Positions 1 to 9,891 of a stretch of 64,000 nucleotides of DNA are shown here, piece after piece (within the stretch, counting starts at the first letter, position 1; every line of letters begins with the position of its first letter). The DNA is from Salinactinospora qingdaonensis. Lineage in GTDB: Bacteria; Actinomycetota; Actinomycetes; Streptosporangiales; Streptosporangiaceae. The stretch lies in contig NZ_BAABDD010000006.1 in assembly GCF_039539445.1 (NCBI RefSeq), positions 62,001 through 126,000 on the forward strand, read 5' to 3'. Under the pieces are notes generated by a model. It was given only the letters and a program-made list of their open reading frames with translations, searched no databases and was not told the origin of the DNA. Position numbers and translations under genes: made by a program.

Positions 1-1
1 A

Positions 2-3000
2 ACCCCGATCTCGTTCGACGTGTCGGTGTGGGAGCTGCTGTGGTGGACGTTCACCGGCGCGTGCCTGGCGGTGCCGCCGCCCGGCGCCGAACGGGACCCG
101 CGGGAGTTGCTGGCGGCGATCGCGCGGCACCGGGTAACCGTGGCGCACTTCGTGCCCTCGATGCTCGGTCCGTTCGTGGAGCTGCTGGAAAGCGACCCAC
201 ATGCGCGCCGCGACGCCGCGTCGCTGCGGCTCGTGGTGTGCAGCGGCGAGGCGCTGTCGCCGTCGCAGGTGGCGCGGTTCCGCCGCGTGTTCGGCGGCGC
301 GGTGCAACTGGCCAACCTGTACGGCCCCACCGAGGCCACCGTCGACGTCACCGCGTTCGACTGCCCGGATGCGCCCCTGGACCGGGTGCCGATCGGGCGC
401 CCCATCGACAACACCCAGGTCTATGTGCTGGGCCGCCACAGCGAGCCGCAGCCGGTGGGCGCGCCCGGGGAACTGTGCGTGGGCGGGGTCGGCGTGGCGC
501 GCGGCTACCTGAACCGGCCGGAGCTGACCGCGCAGCGGTTCGTCGCCACCCCCGTCGAGCCCGGCGGCCGGCTCTACCGCACCGGTGACCTCGCCCGCTG
601 GCTGGCCGACGGCGACCTGGAGTACCTGGGGCGGCTCGACGAGCAGGTGAAGATCCGCGGCAACCGGGTGGAGCCGGGCGAGGTGAGCAACCACCTGGCC
701 GCGGTACCCGGGGTGCGGGACGCGGTCGTGGTCGACCGCGTCGACGCCGACCGCGGCACCCACCTGGTCGGCTACTACGTGGCCGAGGCCGAGCTCGACC
801 CGGTGCTGCTCCGCGACGAGTTGGCCGCCCGGTTGCCGGACTTCATGGTCCCGGCCTACTTCGTGGCTGTTGCCGCGATCCCGCTGACCCCCAACGGCAA
901 AACCGACCGGCGCGCGCTGCCCGAGCCTCGCGTGGGCGGCGAGGCGGGCCGGGCCCCGCACGGCGCGGTCGAGGAGGGGCTGGCGGCGGTGTGGGCGCAG
1001 GTGCTGGGGGTGGAATCGGTGAGCGCCCACGACGACTATTTCGCGCTGGGCGGCGACTCGATCCTGATGCTGCGGCTGCGCGCGCTCGCGGCCGAGCGCG
1101 GTTTGAGTTTCACGCTGGCCGACCTGATGGCCGCCCCGACCGTGGCAGCGCTGGCGCAACGGGTGCGGGTGCGCGCTTTTGCAGTCGATGCGACGCCCCG
1201 CCCCTTCGAGCTGGTGTCCGACGTGGACCGGCCGCGGCTGGCGTGGGCGGTCGACGCCTACCCGGTGCCGCGGCTGAGCCTGGGGCTGCTGTACCACAGC
1301 GACCAGCCCCACGAGTCCTCGCTGTACCACGACGTGTTCCGCTACACGTTGGCGTTGGCGCCGCAGTGGGACGAGGCGGCGCTACGGCGGGCCTTCGCCA
1401 CGCTGGTGCGGCGCCATCCGGTGCTGCGCTCCTCGATCGACCTGGCGGGCTATTCCGAGCCGCTACAGGTCGTACACCACGAGGTCACGGGCGGGCTGGA
1501 GGTTGTCGACCTGCGCTCGTCGACGCCTGAGGCGGCCGAGGAGCGGGTGCGCGAGCACGTGGAGCAGCGGCGGTTCCACCACTATGTGTTCGAGCGGGCG
1601 CCGCTGTACCTGTTCCGGGTGCACCTGCGGCCGTCCTCGGTGGATCTGGTGTTCAGCTTCCACCACGCGATCCTGGACGGCTGGAGCGCGGCCACCCTGG
1701 TGCTGGAGCTGGTGTGGGGCTATCTGCACGAGACCGGCGCCGAGGTCGAGCCCGCTCCAACGGCGGCGCTGCCCACCGGCGCGGGCCACGTGCGCCAGGA
1801 GCGGCGGTCGCTGGCCTCGCCGGAGGACCGCGAGTACTGGCGCGAGCTGCTGGCCGGCGCGGAGGCGACCAGGCTGGAGGGGATACGGCCCCACGAGCCG
1901 CCGGTGGAGGCCACCCCCACCTCCCACCGTGTCGACGTGCCCGCCGAACTGGTCGAGCTGGTCGAGGCGACGGCGCGGCAGAGGGCGCTGCCGGTGAAGT
2001 CGCTGCTGCTGGCGGCCCACGTCCTCACGCTGTACCTGTTCGCCGGCTCCGACGACGTGACCACGGGCCTGGTGACCCACGGCCGGCCCGAGACCGGCGA
2101 GGCCGAGCAACTGACGGGGCTGTTTTTGAACACGGTGCCGCTGCGGGTGAACGTGTCCGGCCCGCGCAGATGGCTGGACGTGGTGCAGGCGGTGGCCCAG
2201 CGCGAACGCGAGGGCCACGCGCACCGCCACCACCCGCTCAGCGCGATCCAGGAGAGCACCGGCGTCACGCTGCGCACCGCGTTCAACCACGTGAACCTGC
2301 ACCTGCTGGAGTCGCTGCACCGGCTTTCGGGGGTGCGGCTGCTGGACGTGGGGGTGTGGGAGGAGACCAACTTCGACCTGTTCGTCAACCTCATCGTCGA
2401 CCCCGGTGGCGGCGACTGGTACGTGCGGGTCGACACCGACGGGGTCACTCTCAGCCCCACCCAGGCCGAGCTGGTGGGCCACACCTACGTGCAGGTGTTG
2501 CGCCGCCTGGCCCAACGGCCCGAGGAAGCGGTGGACTTCGGCTTCCTGGCGCCCGAGCGCGGTGTCGTACCCCGCCCCGAGCCGCTGGTCGGCGTGCTCA
2601 CCCGCATCGAAAACCAGATGACGGCCACCCCTGAGGCCCCCGCGGTGGCGCTGGGGCAACAGCGGTGGAGCTACGGGGAGCTGGATCGGGTCTCGCGGGC
2701 GGTGGCGGCGAACCTGCTGGGAGCCGGGGCGCAGCCGGGCGCGCGCATCGGGGTCGCGCTGGACCGCTCCCCCGAGATGGTCGCCACCGTGCTGGGCATC
2801 CTGCGCGCGGGGCTGACGTGCGTGCCGCTGGACGTGAGTTACCCCAAGGAGCGGCTGGCGGTGATCGTCGCCGACGCCCGCCCGTTCCGGGTGATCACCC
2901 ACCCCCACCACGACCACCTGGTGGGTGAGCCCGCGATCACGCTGCACGCGGCCACAGTCACCGCCGAGGCGCCGGAGGTGGAACTGCCCACGGTCGCGCT

Positions 3001-5233
3001 GGACGACATCGCGTGCGTGCTGTTCACCTCCGGGTCGAGTGGCCGTCCCAAGGGCGTGGAGCTGCCGCACCGGATGTGGGCCAACTACGTGCAGTGGCAA
3101 CTGCGGGTGCCCAGCGGGGTGCCGGGGGCGCAGACACTCCAGTTCGCGCCGTTGAGTTTCGACATGAGCTTCCAGGAGATCTTCGCGACGCTCAGCGGCG
3201 GCGGGATGCTGCGGCTGGTGTCTGAGGAGGACCGGCTGGACTCCACCGCGCTGCTGCGGCTGCTCGACCACTACCGGGTGGAGCGGGTGCTGCTGCCGTT
3301 CGTGGCGCTGCAACGGCTGGCCGAGGCCTCCGACGCGCTGGGGATTCGGCCCAGCGGGCTGCGGGTGATCATCTCCTCGGGGGAGCAACTGCGCGCCAGC
3401 GAGGAGGTGCGGCGGCTGTGCGCGGCCCTGCCGGGGGTGCTGCTGGAGAACCAGTACGGACCCACCGAGACCCACCAGGTCGCCGCGTTCACCATGCCCG
3501 AGGACCCGGCCCGCTTCCCCAACCTGCCGCCGATCGGCACCCCGCTGGACGGGGTGGAGATCCACGTCCTGGACGCGGCGATGCGGCCGGTGCCAGTGGG
3601 GGTGAGCGGCGAGATCTACCTCGGCGGCGACTGTCTGGCCCGCGGCTATCTCGACCGGCCCGAGCTGACCCAGGAGCGGTTCCCGCCGCACCCGCTACGG
3701 CCAGAGGGGCGACTGTACCGCACCGGCGACGTGGGCCGAGTGCTGCCCAACGGTGCGGTCGTGTGGCTGGGCCGGGCCGACGACCAGGTGAAGGTGCGGG
3801 GTTTCCGGATCGAGCCGGCCGAGGTGGAGTTGGCGATCCTGCGCCAGACCGACGCGGCGGCCGGCGTGCGAGAGGCGGCGGTGGTGGCGCACCGGCGCGA
3901 CGGTGTCGACGCTTTCCTGACGGCGTTCCTGGTCGGCGACCCCGAGGCGGTCGACCTGGACGAGCTGGCCAACCAACTGCGGGCGAAACTGCCCGCCCCC
4001 ATGGTGCCCGCCCACTTCGTGTGGCTGGCGGCGCTACCGCTGACCCCCAGCGGCAAGCGCGACGACGCGGCGCTGCGGGCCATCCCCCCGACCGAGCGGG
4101 CACCGGCCGAACGGACCCCGCCGCGCGACACCTACGAGGAGGCGTTGGTGGAGCTGCTCGGGGAGCTGCTCGGGGCGAACGACCTGGGGGTACACGACGA
4201 CTTCTTCGAGGTGGGCGGCACGTCACTGACCGCGATGCGGCTGGTCGTGACGGTGGAGAAGCGCTACGGGGTGAACATCCCGCTGGCCAGGTTCATCCAG
4301 ACCCCCACCGTGGCCGGGCTCGCCGAGTGGCTGCGGGCGGGCGCGGCCGTCGCCGAGTTCGACCCGCTGGTGACGCTCCGCGCCACCGGCGAGCGGCCGC
4401 CGCTGTTCCTGGTGCACCCGCTGGGTGGGCACGTGCTGTGCTACCTGAAACTGGCCCGGCACCTGCCGCCGGAGCTGCCGGTGTATGCGCTACAGGCGGC
4501 CGGCAGCGAACCGGGCAGCGAACCGCTGACGAGCATGCGCGACATCGCCGCCAGCTACGTCGAGGCGATCCGGCGGGTCCAGCCCCACGGCCCCTACGTG
4601 CTCGGCGGCTGGTCCTTCGGCGGTTTCGTGGCCTTCGAGATGGCGCGGCAACTGCGCGCGGCCGACCCCGACAGCGTCGATCGGCTGATCGTGCTCGACT
4701 CGATCACCACCCGACGCGGCCACCCCGTGAGGATCTCCGACGACACGCTGCTGGAGTTCTTCTTCTGGGAGCTGGTGTGGTTCGAGCACAGCCGCACCCC
4801 GGCCGAGGGACTGTCGGGGCTGGCCGGGGCCACGCTCACCGAGAAATTCGAGTTCATCACCGAGCGGGCGATGCGCGCGGGCGTGCTGCCGTGGGGAACG
4901 TCGCAACGGGCGGTGCGGCGGCTGTTCACGCTGTTCAAGGCCAACTGGCAGGCACTCATCGACTACCGCCCCGACGTCGAGGCCCACGACATGGTGCTGC
5001 TGCGCGCCGAAGGGGCGCTGCCCGACTCGCTCACGCCGATGCACGACGCAGCCGGAACGTTGTACCAGGACCCGGCCAACGGCTGGCGGGACTGGACGAG
5101 CGGCCGACTGGACGTGATCAACGTCCCCGGCGACCACCTGGAGTTGATGGACGAGCCCCACATCACCGTGGTGGCCAAACACATCGCTGACCTTGTGCAC
5201 GGTCCCCACCAGCACGATTGGACGCGCGCATGA
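2..5233 (+). CDS. Non-ribosomal peptide synthetase, 5'-truncated (A-PCP-C-A-PCP-TE)
   Basis: This NRPS is open at the window edge, so the N-terminal domain(s) and the start of the first A domain are missing. Domain order, counting residues from base 2: A1 (to about 310; YGPTEA, YRTGDL, LTPNGK), PCP1 (GGDS, Ser near 353), C (HHAILDG near 554), A2 (about 870-1360; LFTSGSSGRPKG, YGPTET, YRTGDV, LTPSGK), PCP2 (GGTS), and a thioesterase (GWSFGG with Ser near 1538; GDHLEL with the His). The A1 pocket reads D-V-W-H-V-S-L-V-D-K, a serine code. The A2 pocket reads D-M-Q-L-I-S-Q-Q-V-K, close to the proline code DVQLIAHVVK but with four changes. The pocket readings come from alignment by eye. The stop overlaps the next start (ATGA). 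Ser-Pro dimodular NRPSs with a TE make the precursors of pyrrolizidine and brabantamide-type bicycles; assigning that product here is inference. Confidence 0.93.
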   Translation, partial: TPISFDVSVWELLWWTFTGACLAVPPPGAERDPRELLAAIARHRVTVAHFVPSMLGPFVELLESDPHARRDAASLRLVVCSGEALSPSQVARFRRVFGGAVQLANLYGPTEATVDVTAFDCPDAPLDRVPIGRPIDNTQVYVLGRHSEPQPVGAPGELCVGGVGVARGYLNRPELTAQRFVATPVEPGGRLYRTGDLARWLADGDLEYLGRLDEQVKIRGNRVEPGEVSNHLAAVPGVRDAVVVDRVDADRGTHLVGYYVAEAELDPVLLRDELAARLPDFMVPAYFVAVAAIPLTPNGKTDRRALPEPRVGGEAGRAPHGAVEEGLAAVWAQVLGVESVSAHDDYFALGGDSILMLRLRALAAERGLSFTLADLMAAPTVAALAQRVRVRAFAVDATPRPFELVSDVDRPRLAWAVDAYPVPRLSLGLLYHSDQPHESSLYHDVFRYTLALAPQWDEAALRRAFATLVRRHPVLRSSIDLAGYSEPLQVVHHEVTGGLEVVDLRSSTPEAAEERVREHVEQRRFHHYVFERAPLYLFRVHLRPSSVDLVFSFHHAILDGWSAATLVLELVWGYLHETGAEVEPAPTAALPTGAGHVRQERRSLASPEDREYWRELLAGAEATRLEGIRPHEPPVEATPTSHRVDVPAELVELVEATARQRALPVKSLLLAAHVLTLYLFAGSDDVTTGLVTHGRPETGEAEQLTGLFLNTVPLRVNVSGPRRWLDVVQAVAQREREGHAHRHHPLSAIQESTGVTLRTAFNHVNLHLLESLHRLSGVRLLDVGVWEETNFDLFVNLIVDPGGGDWYVRVDTDGVTLSPTQAELVGHTYVQVLRRLAQRPEEAVDFGFLAPERGVVPRPEPLVGVLTRIENQMTATPEAPAVALGQQRWSYGELDRVSRAVAANLLGAGAQPGARIGVALDRSPEMVATVLGILRAGLTCVPLDVSYPKERLAVIVADARPFRVITHPHHDHLVGEPAITLHAATVTAEAPEVELPTVALDDIACVLFTSGSSGRPKGVELPHRMWANYVQWQLRVPSGVPGAQTLQFAPLSFDMSFQEIFATLSGGGMLRLVSEEDRLDSTALLRLLDHYRVERVLLPFVALQRLAEASDALGIRPSGLRVIISSGEQLRASEEVRRLCAALPGVLLENQYGPTETHQVAAFTMPEDPARFPNLPPIGTPLDGVEIHVLDAAMRPVPVGVSGEIYLGGDCLARGYLDRPELTQERFPPHPLRPEGRLYRTGDVGRVLPNGAVVWLGRADDQVKVRGFRIEPAEVELAILRQTDAAAGVREAAVVAHRRDGVDAFLTAFLVGDPEAVDLDELANQLRAKLPAPMVPAHFVWLAALPLTPSGKRDDAALRAIPPTERAPAERTPPRDTYEEALVELLGELLGANDLGVHDDFFEVGGTSLTAMRLVVTVEKRYGVNIPLARFIQTPTVAGLAEWLRAGAAVAEFDPLVTLRATGERPPLFLVHPLGGHVLCYLKLARHLPPELPVYALQAAGSEPGSEPLTSMRDIAASYVEAIRRVQPHGPYVLGGWSFGGFVAFEMARQLRAADPDSVDRLIVLDSITTRRGHPVRISDDTLLEFFFWELVWFEHSRTPAEGLSGLAGATLTEKFEFITERAMRAGVLPWGTSQRAVRRLFTLFKANWQALIDYRPDVEAHDMVLLRAEGALPDSLTPMHDAAGTLYQDPANGWRDWTSGRLDVINVPGDHLELMDEPHITVVAKHIADLVHGPHQHDWTRA

Positions 5234-6399
5234 CCACGAACCGAACGAAGAAAGCCCTCGTGATCGGCGCCGGCATCGGTGGCCTGACCGCCGCCGCCGG
5301 GCTGGCCCGCGCCGGCTACGAAGTGGAGGTCTACGAACGGGCCAGCGGGCTGCGCCCGGCCGGCACCGCGCTGTCGCTGATGAGCAACGCTTTGACGGCG
5401 CTGGACACGATCGGGATCAAACCCGACTTCGAGGGGCGCGCGGTCGTGTTCGACTCGCTGCGGTTCCTGACCCGCACGGGACGCCCCATCCGCACCATGC
5501 ACTTCGGCGAGATCGCGGCCGAGGTAGGCCAGCCCAACCTGGCCATCCACCGGGCCGACCTGCAACAGGCGCTGCTGGAACAGGCCGACGGCTGCAAGGT
5601 CGAGGTGGGGGCCACCGCCACCGGGTTCACCCGGGTCGGTGACGAGGTGCGCGTGGACTTCCAGGACGGCCGGCAGGTCTACGGGGACGTGGTGATCGGC
5701 GCCGACGGGTTCAACTCGGCGATCCGGCGCGGGCTGGTGGGCGCCGAGCAGCCCAACGACGCCGGCTACATCTGCTGGCGCGCGACCCCGCAGTTTCGCC
5801 ACCCCAAGGTCACCGACGGCTACGCGGCGCACTACTGGGGGCGTGGCCAGCGGTTCGGACTCGTCGACATCGGCGGCGGCTACGTCTACTGGTGGGCCAC
5901 CAAGAACATGCCCGCCGCCCAGGCCCGAGTGTGGCAGGGCGGCAAGGAGGCCATAGCGCGGCTGTTCGCCGGTTGGGCACCGGAGGTGCGCCAGACCATC
6001 GAAGCCACCCCCGCCGAGACGATCCACAGCGTCCCCGAGGAGGACCGTCCCTTTCTGGAGCGGTGGGGCGAGGGGCCGGTGACGCTGCTAGGTGACGCCG
6101 CCCACCCCATGGTCTCCAGCCTCGGCCAGGGCGCGGCCATCGCGATCGAGGACGGCGTGGTGCTGGCCCAATGCCTGGCCTCGACCGACGACGTGGCCGG
6201 CGGGCTGCGCGCCTACGAGGACCACCGGCGCGAACGCGCCCGCGCCATCGTCGAGGCGTCGCGGGGGCTGAGCCGCATCGAACAGCTCCAGCACCCGCTG
6301 TGGACGCTGGGGCGCCGGCTGTACTTCCAGTTCGCCCCCGAACGGACCTTCCGCGAACAGAACCAGGCCGCGTTGACGTTCCAAGGAGTGCCCGCATGA
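5230..6399 (+). CDS. FAD-dependent monooxygenase, group A (PxaB/LgnC/BraC-like by context)
   Basis: A 389-aa single-component flavoprotein monooxygenase that would use FAD, NAD(P)H and O2. Visible motifs are the N-terminal dinucleotide fold GAGIGG, the GADG segment (VIGADGFNSAIRR) and the FAD-ribose GD motif (LLGDAAHPM). The ATG at 5230 is chosen because it overlaps the NRPS stop as ATGA and precedes the Rossmann motif directly; an upstream ATG at 5218 lies inside the NRPS end. In pyrrolizixenamide, legonmycin and brabantamide pathways the partner of the Ser-Pro NRPS is a flavin monooxygenase that does a Baeyer-Villiger-type ring rearrangement on the bicyclic product. That role is inferred here from adjacency and family. 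Confidence 0.9.
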   Translation: MTTNRTKKALVIGAGIGGLTAAAGLARAGYEVEVYERASGLRPAGTALSLMSNALTALDTIGIKPDFEGRAVVFDSLRFLTRTGRPIRTMHFGEIAAEVGQPNLAIHRADLQQALLEQADGCKVEVGATATGFTRVGDEVRVDFQDGRQVYGDVVIGADGFNSAIRRGLVGAEQPNDAGYICWRATPQFRHPKVTDGYAAHYWGRGQRFGLVDIGGGYVYWWATKNMPAAQARVWQGGKEAIARLFAGWAPEVRQTIEATPAETIHSVPEEDRPFLERWGEGPVTLLGDAAHPMVSSLGQGAAIAIEDGVVLAQCLASTDDVAGGLRAYEDHRRERARAIVEASRGLSRIEQLQHPLWTLGRRLYFQFAPERTFREQNQAALTFQGVPA

Positions 6400-7742
6400 C
6401 CGAGATTGACCGCCCCCTCTCCGGGGTGGAGCGCTGGTACTGGCTGTGCGACCAGTTCTCGCCGCTGAACGTGATAGCGCGCGTGCGGGTGCACGGCGCG
6501 CTGTCACCGGAGGCGATGCGGCGGGGCCTGGACGCGCTGCAAGCGCGCCACCCGCTGCTGCGCACCGCGATCGAGCAGGCCGACGACGGCACGTCGCCGC
6601 GCTGGGTGCCGGCCCAGGGACGCCCCATCCCGCTGCGCCACGTCACCGGCGCCGCAGACGGACAGTGGGTCGACGAGGTCAACGAACACGAGCTCGCCGA
6701 GCGGGTCGACTGGCGCACCGGCCCGATGATGCGCGCGACCATCGTCAGCGCTCCGGGCGAGGTCCACGACCTGCTCGTGATCGTGCCCCACATCATCGCC
6801 GACGGCACCACGGTGCTGACGCTGGCCCGGCAGTGGCTGGAGCTGGCCGCGACCGCCGTCACCGCGCCACCGCGGCCGGGCGCCGAGCGGGCGCTGCCGC
6901 CTCCCGACGCCATGCTGCCCGAGCGCCACCGCGGCACCGAGGGGGCCGACCGGCTCGCCGAGCAGACCGCCCGCGACGAGGCCACGATGACGCAGTACCA
7001 GCCCGGCCGGATCGAGCCGACCGTGCAGCTCCCGTTGGAGCAGCGCCGCACCAAACTGGTGCACCGGGAGCTGACGGGTGCGCAGCTCGACGCGGTGCTG
7101 CGGGCCTGCCAGCGCGAGAACACCACCGTGCACGGCGCGCTGACCGCGGCGATGGTGCAGGCCGCCGCCCGTGACGCCGACCAGGCTCACACCCACGTCG
7201 CGATCGGTTCGCCCATCGACTTCCGCGACGGCCTGGTGCCGCCGGTGGCCGGCCACGAGGTCGGTACCTACGTGGCCACGGTGCCCTCGGTGATCTCCTG
7301 CACGGCGGATCTGTGGGAGGCCGCCCGCGCGGTCAACGCCGACCTGAGCCGCCGCAAAACCGACGAGGACCACTTCTGCCTGGTCAACATGGTGTCGAGC
7401 CAGTGCCCGGAGTCGCTGGACCAGGCGCGGCCGTTCCTGGAGTTCATGGAGAAGAACGGCCCGATCAACCTGTGCGCCTCCAACATCGGCCGCTACGACT
7501 TCCCCGACACCATCGGCGACTGGCAGCTCTCCGACGCGCAGTTCCTCACCGGCATCTCCGTCAACGGCTACTTCGTGGCCACCATCAATACCAGCCACGG
7601 CCGGCTGTTTTGGAACTTCACCTACATCGCCGAGGCCATCCCCGACGCCCGCGCCCGCCACCTGGCCGACGACTGCCTGGCCACCCTGCTCTCGGCCACC
7701 GCCGAGCATGTCCACCCCACCGTCGAGCCGGAAAGTACGTGA
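6396..7742 (+). CDS. PapA/WES-type acyltransferase (condensation-domain fold)
   Basis: A 448-aa stand-alone protein with the condensation-domain/acyltransferase fold, like PapA5-type enzymes that move acyl groups from carrier protein or CoA to alcohols or amines. The active-site motif reads PHIIADG instead of HHxxxDG: the first His is Pro and the second His and Asp-Gly remain, as in many members of this superfamily. A later DFRDG segment fits the DFGWG-like structural motif. It starts with ATGA overlap on the monooxygenase and its TGA shares one base with the next ATG, so it is translationally coupled. It could O-acylate the bicyclic product or load the fatty acyl starter onto serine. The acceptor cannot be read from sequence. 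Confidence 0.78.
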   Translation: MTEIDRPLSGVERWYWLCDQFSPLNVIARVRVHGALSPEAMRRGLDALQARHPLLRTAIEQADDGTSPRWVPAQGRPIPLRHVTGAADGQWVDEVNEHELAERVDWRTGPMMRATIVSAPGEVHDLLVIVPHIIADGTTVLTLARQWLELAATAVTAPPRPGAERALPPPDAMLPERHRGTEGADRLAEQTARDEATMTQYQPGRIEPTVQLPLEQRRTKLVHRELTGAQLDAVLRACQRENTTVHGALTAAMVQAAARDADQAHTHVAIGSPIDFRDGLVPPVAGHEVGTYVATVPSVISCTADLWEAARAVNADLSRRKTDEDHFCLVNMVSSQCPESLDQARPFLEFMEKNGPINLCASNIGRYDFPDTIGDWQLSDAQFLTGISVNGYFVATINTSHGRLFWNFTYIAEAIPDARARHLADDCLATLLSATAEHVHPTVEPEST

Positions 7743-8659
7743 TGTTTCGCAAATCCGCACCACTGCCCCCTGACGGCAAAACCGTGGTGATCACGGGAGC
7801 CTCCACCGGCCTGGGCCGGGAGTGTGCGCTGCACCTGGCCGCGCTGGGCTTCACCGTGTTCGCCGGTGTCCGCAACCCCGAAGACGGCAAGCGGCTGGTC
7901 GACGACTCCCCTTCCGGCCGGGTGGAATACCTGCTCATCGACGTCACCGACGAGGAGTCGATCCGGGCCGCGGCCGAACAGGTCGAGTCCCGCGTGGCCG
8001 GCGACGGCCTGTGGGCGCTGATCAACAACGCCGGCGTGTGCATCTCCGCTCCGCTGGAGTGCGTCTCCTCCGACATGCTGCGCCACCAACTGGAAACCAA
8101 CGTCATCGGCCAGGTCGCGGTGCTCCGCTCGTTCCTGCCGCTGCTGCGGCGCGCACGCGGGCGGGTGGTGAACGTGACCTCGGGGCTGGGCACCGTGGCG
8201 CTGCCCTACATGGGGCCCTATTCGACGGCGCAGTTCGCCAAGGAGGGCATGAGTGACGCGCTGCGGCGCGAGCTGGCCCCGATGGGGGTGGCCGTGTCGG
8301 TGGTCAGCCCCGGCGCGATCATGACCCCCATCTGGGACAAGATCTCGGCCGACGGGCTGGCCGCGCTGGCCGGCGCGCCCTCAGACGTGGCCAACCTGTA
8401 CCGCCAGACGTTCGTGCGGTTCCTGCGGACCAACGAGGAGGGCGCGCGCACGAGTAAGACCCAGCCCGCCGACGTGGCCAAGGCCGTGCGGGCGGCGGTC
8501 ACCGCCGCCCGGCCCAAGACCCGCTACCGCGTGGGCGCCGACGCCCGGCAGGGCAGCGTGCTGGCGCGGCTGCTGCCCGACACCGCGATCGACGCCTCCT
8601 TGCGCAAGATCGTCACGCCCGACCCCACCAGCGAGGACAACGACCATGTCAGACACTGA
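7742..8659 (+). CDS. Short-chain dehydrogenase/reductase
   Basis: A 305-aa classical SDR that would do NAD(P)-dependent oxidation or reduction of a hydroxyl/ketone. Motifs: TGASTGLG cofactor loop, NNAG, a Ser in VTSG and the YSTAQFAKEG segment carrying Tyr and Lys of the catalytic triad. The length and N-terminus resemble the retinol/17-beta-hydroxysteroid dehydrogenase type. It overlaps the preceding stop by one base and the following P450 by 14 bases. As part of the tailoring operon it probably acts on the alkaloid skeleton or on its acyl chain. Confidence 0.88.
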   Translation: MFRKSAPLPPDGKTVVITGASTGLGRECALHLAALGFTVFAGVRNPEDGKRLVDDSPSGRVEYLLIDVTDEESIRAAAEQVESRVAGDGLWALINNAGVCISAPLECVSSDMLRHQLETNVIGQVAVLRSFLPLLRRARGRVVNVTSGLGTVALPYMGPYSTAQFAKEGMSDALRRELAPMGVAVSVVSPGAIMTPIWDKISADGLAALAGAPSDVANLYRQTFVRFLRTNEEGARTSKTQPADVAKAVRAAVTAARPKTRYRVGADARQGSVLARLLPDTAIDASLRKIVTPDPTSEDNDHVRH

Positions 8660-9875
8660 GCTGCGGCTGGGCGAGGAGCTGATCTCCCCCCTGCACCCCG
8701 TCTACGACGGTGTCCAGGTCCAGCAGCCGCCCGGCCCGCCCTACCAGGCGCCCGACCACCCGGTGTGGGTGGTGACCCGCTACCGTGACGCCAAGACGGT
8801 GCTGGCCCACCCCGACGTGCGCCGCGACGCCGAAGGCGCGGCCGAACTGTTCACCCGAAAGACCGGCGTGCACCGGCCCGCCATCGGCGCGGCCCTGACC
8901 GGGCACATGCTCAACGCCGACCCGCCCGACCACACCCGGCTGCGGTCGCTGGTGGGGCGGGCCTTCACGCGGCGCCAGGTCGAACGCTGCCGGCCGCGTA
9001 TCGAACAGCTCACCGAGGAGCTGCTGGACCACATGGCCGCGAAGGGCCACGCCGATTTGATGGGCGACTTCTCGGTGCCGCTGACGATCGCGGTCATCTG
9101 TGAACTGATCGGCGTCCCCGAGGCCGAGCGCGGCCACATCCGCTCCTCCTGGGAGCGCCAGGCCGAACTGCTGCCTCCCGAGCAGGCCGAAGAGCTGGCC
9201 CAGGAGCAAGCCGCCTACCTGCGTTCCCTGATCGCGGCCAAACGTCGCCAACCAGCCGACGACCTGCTCACCGCGCTCATCGAGGCCGGCGACGCGGGCG
9301 AGAAGCTCACCGACAGCGAGCTGGTCGCCATGGTGCACCTGCTGCTGATGGCCGGCTTCGAGACGACGATGAACATGATCGGCAACGCCGCGGTCACCCT
9401 GCTGCGCCACCCCGACCAGCTCGCCGCGGTACGCGACGACCCGGAGCTGCTGCCCGGCGCGCTGGAGGAACTGGTGCGCTACGACAGCCCGGTGTGCGCG
9501 TCCATGCTGCGGTTCACCGCGGCCGAGGTGGAGTTGGACGAGGTAACCATCCCCGCCGGCGAGTACGTGCTGGTGTCCAACTTCGCCGCCAACCACGACC
9601 CTGACCGGTTCGACGAGCCCGACCGGTTCGACCTCACCCGCAAGCCCGAGGGCCACATCGGTTATGGCCACGGGGTGCACTACTGCCTGGGCGCCCCGCT
9701 GGCCCGCCTGGAGGCGCGCATCGCGCTAGGGCAACTGCTGCGACGGTTCCCCGACCTGACGTTGGGGGTGCCCGTCGAGGAGCTGCAATGGCTGCCCATC
9801 ACCTTCCTGCGTGCCCTGATCAGCCTGCCCGTGTCGCTGGGCACGCCGGCACTGTCCGCACCTGACCGCGCCTAA
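8646..9875 (+). CDS. Cytochrome P450
   Basis: A 409-aa soluble bacterial P450 (CYP105/107-like type). Motifs: I-helix LLMAGFETT, where oxygen is activated; K-helix ExxR within the EELVRYDSP region; and the heme loop GYGHGVHYCLG with the Cys ligand. It is translationally coupled to the SDR. No ferredoxin or reductase gene is in view, so electron supply is expected from elsewhere. It probably hydroxylates or oxidises the NRPS-derived scaffold. The substrate is unknown. Confidence 0.95.
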   Translation: MSDTELRLGEELISPLHPVYDGVQVQQPPGPPYQAPDHPVWVVTRYRDAKTVLAHPDVRRDAEGAAELFTRKTGVHRPAIGAALTGHMLNADPPDHTRLRSLVGRAFTRRQVERCRPRIEQLTEELLDHMAAKGHADLMGDFSVPLTIAVICELIGVPEAERGHIRSSWERQAELLPPEQAEELAQEQAAYLRSLIAAKRRQPADDLLTALIEAGDAGEKLTDSELVAMVHLLLMAGFETTMNMIGNAAVTLLRHPDQLAAVRDDPELLPGALEELVRYDSPVCASMLRFTAAEVELDEVTIPAGEYVLVSNFAANHDPDRFDEPDRFDLTRKPEGHIGYGHGVHYCLGAPLARLEARIALGQLLRRFPDLTLGVPVEELQWLPITFLRALISLPVSLGTPALSAPDRA

Positions 9876-9891
9876 GAAAGGACGAGACGCT

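Noticed and set aside
1463..3691. 742-codon open frame antisense to the NRPS
   Set aside because: Low-complexity His/Arg/Gln/Gly sequence without domains, fully overlapping conserved NRPS domains; a by-product of GC-rich third positions.
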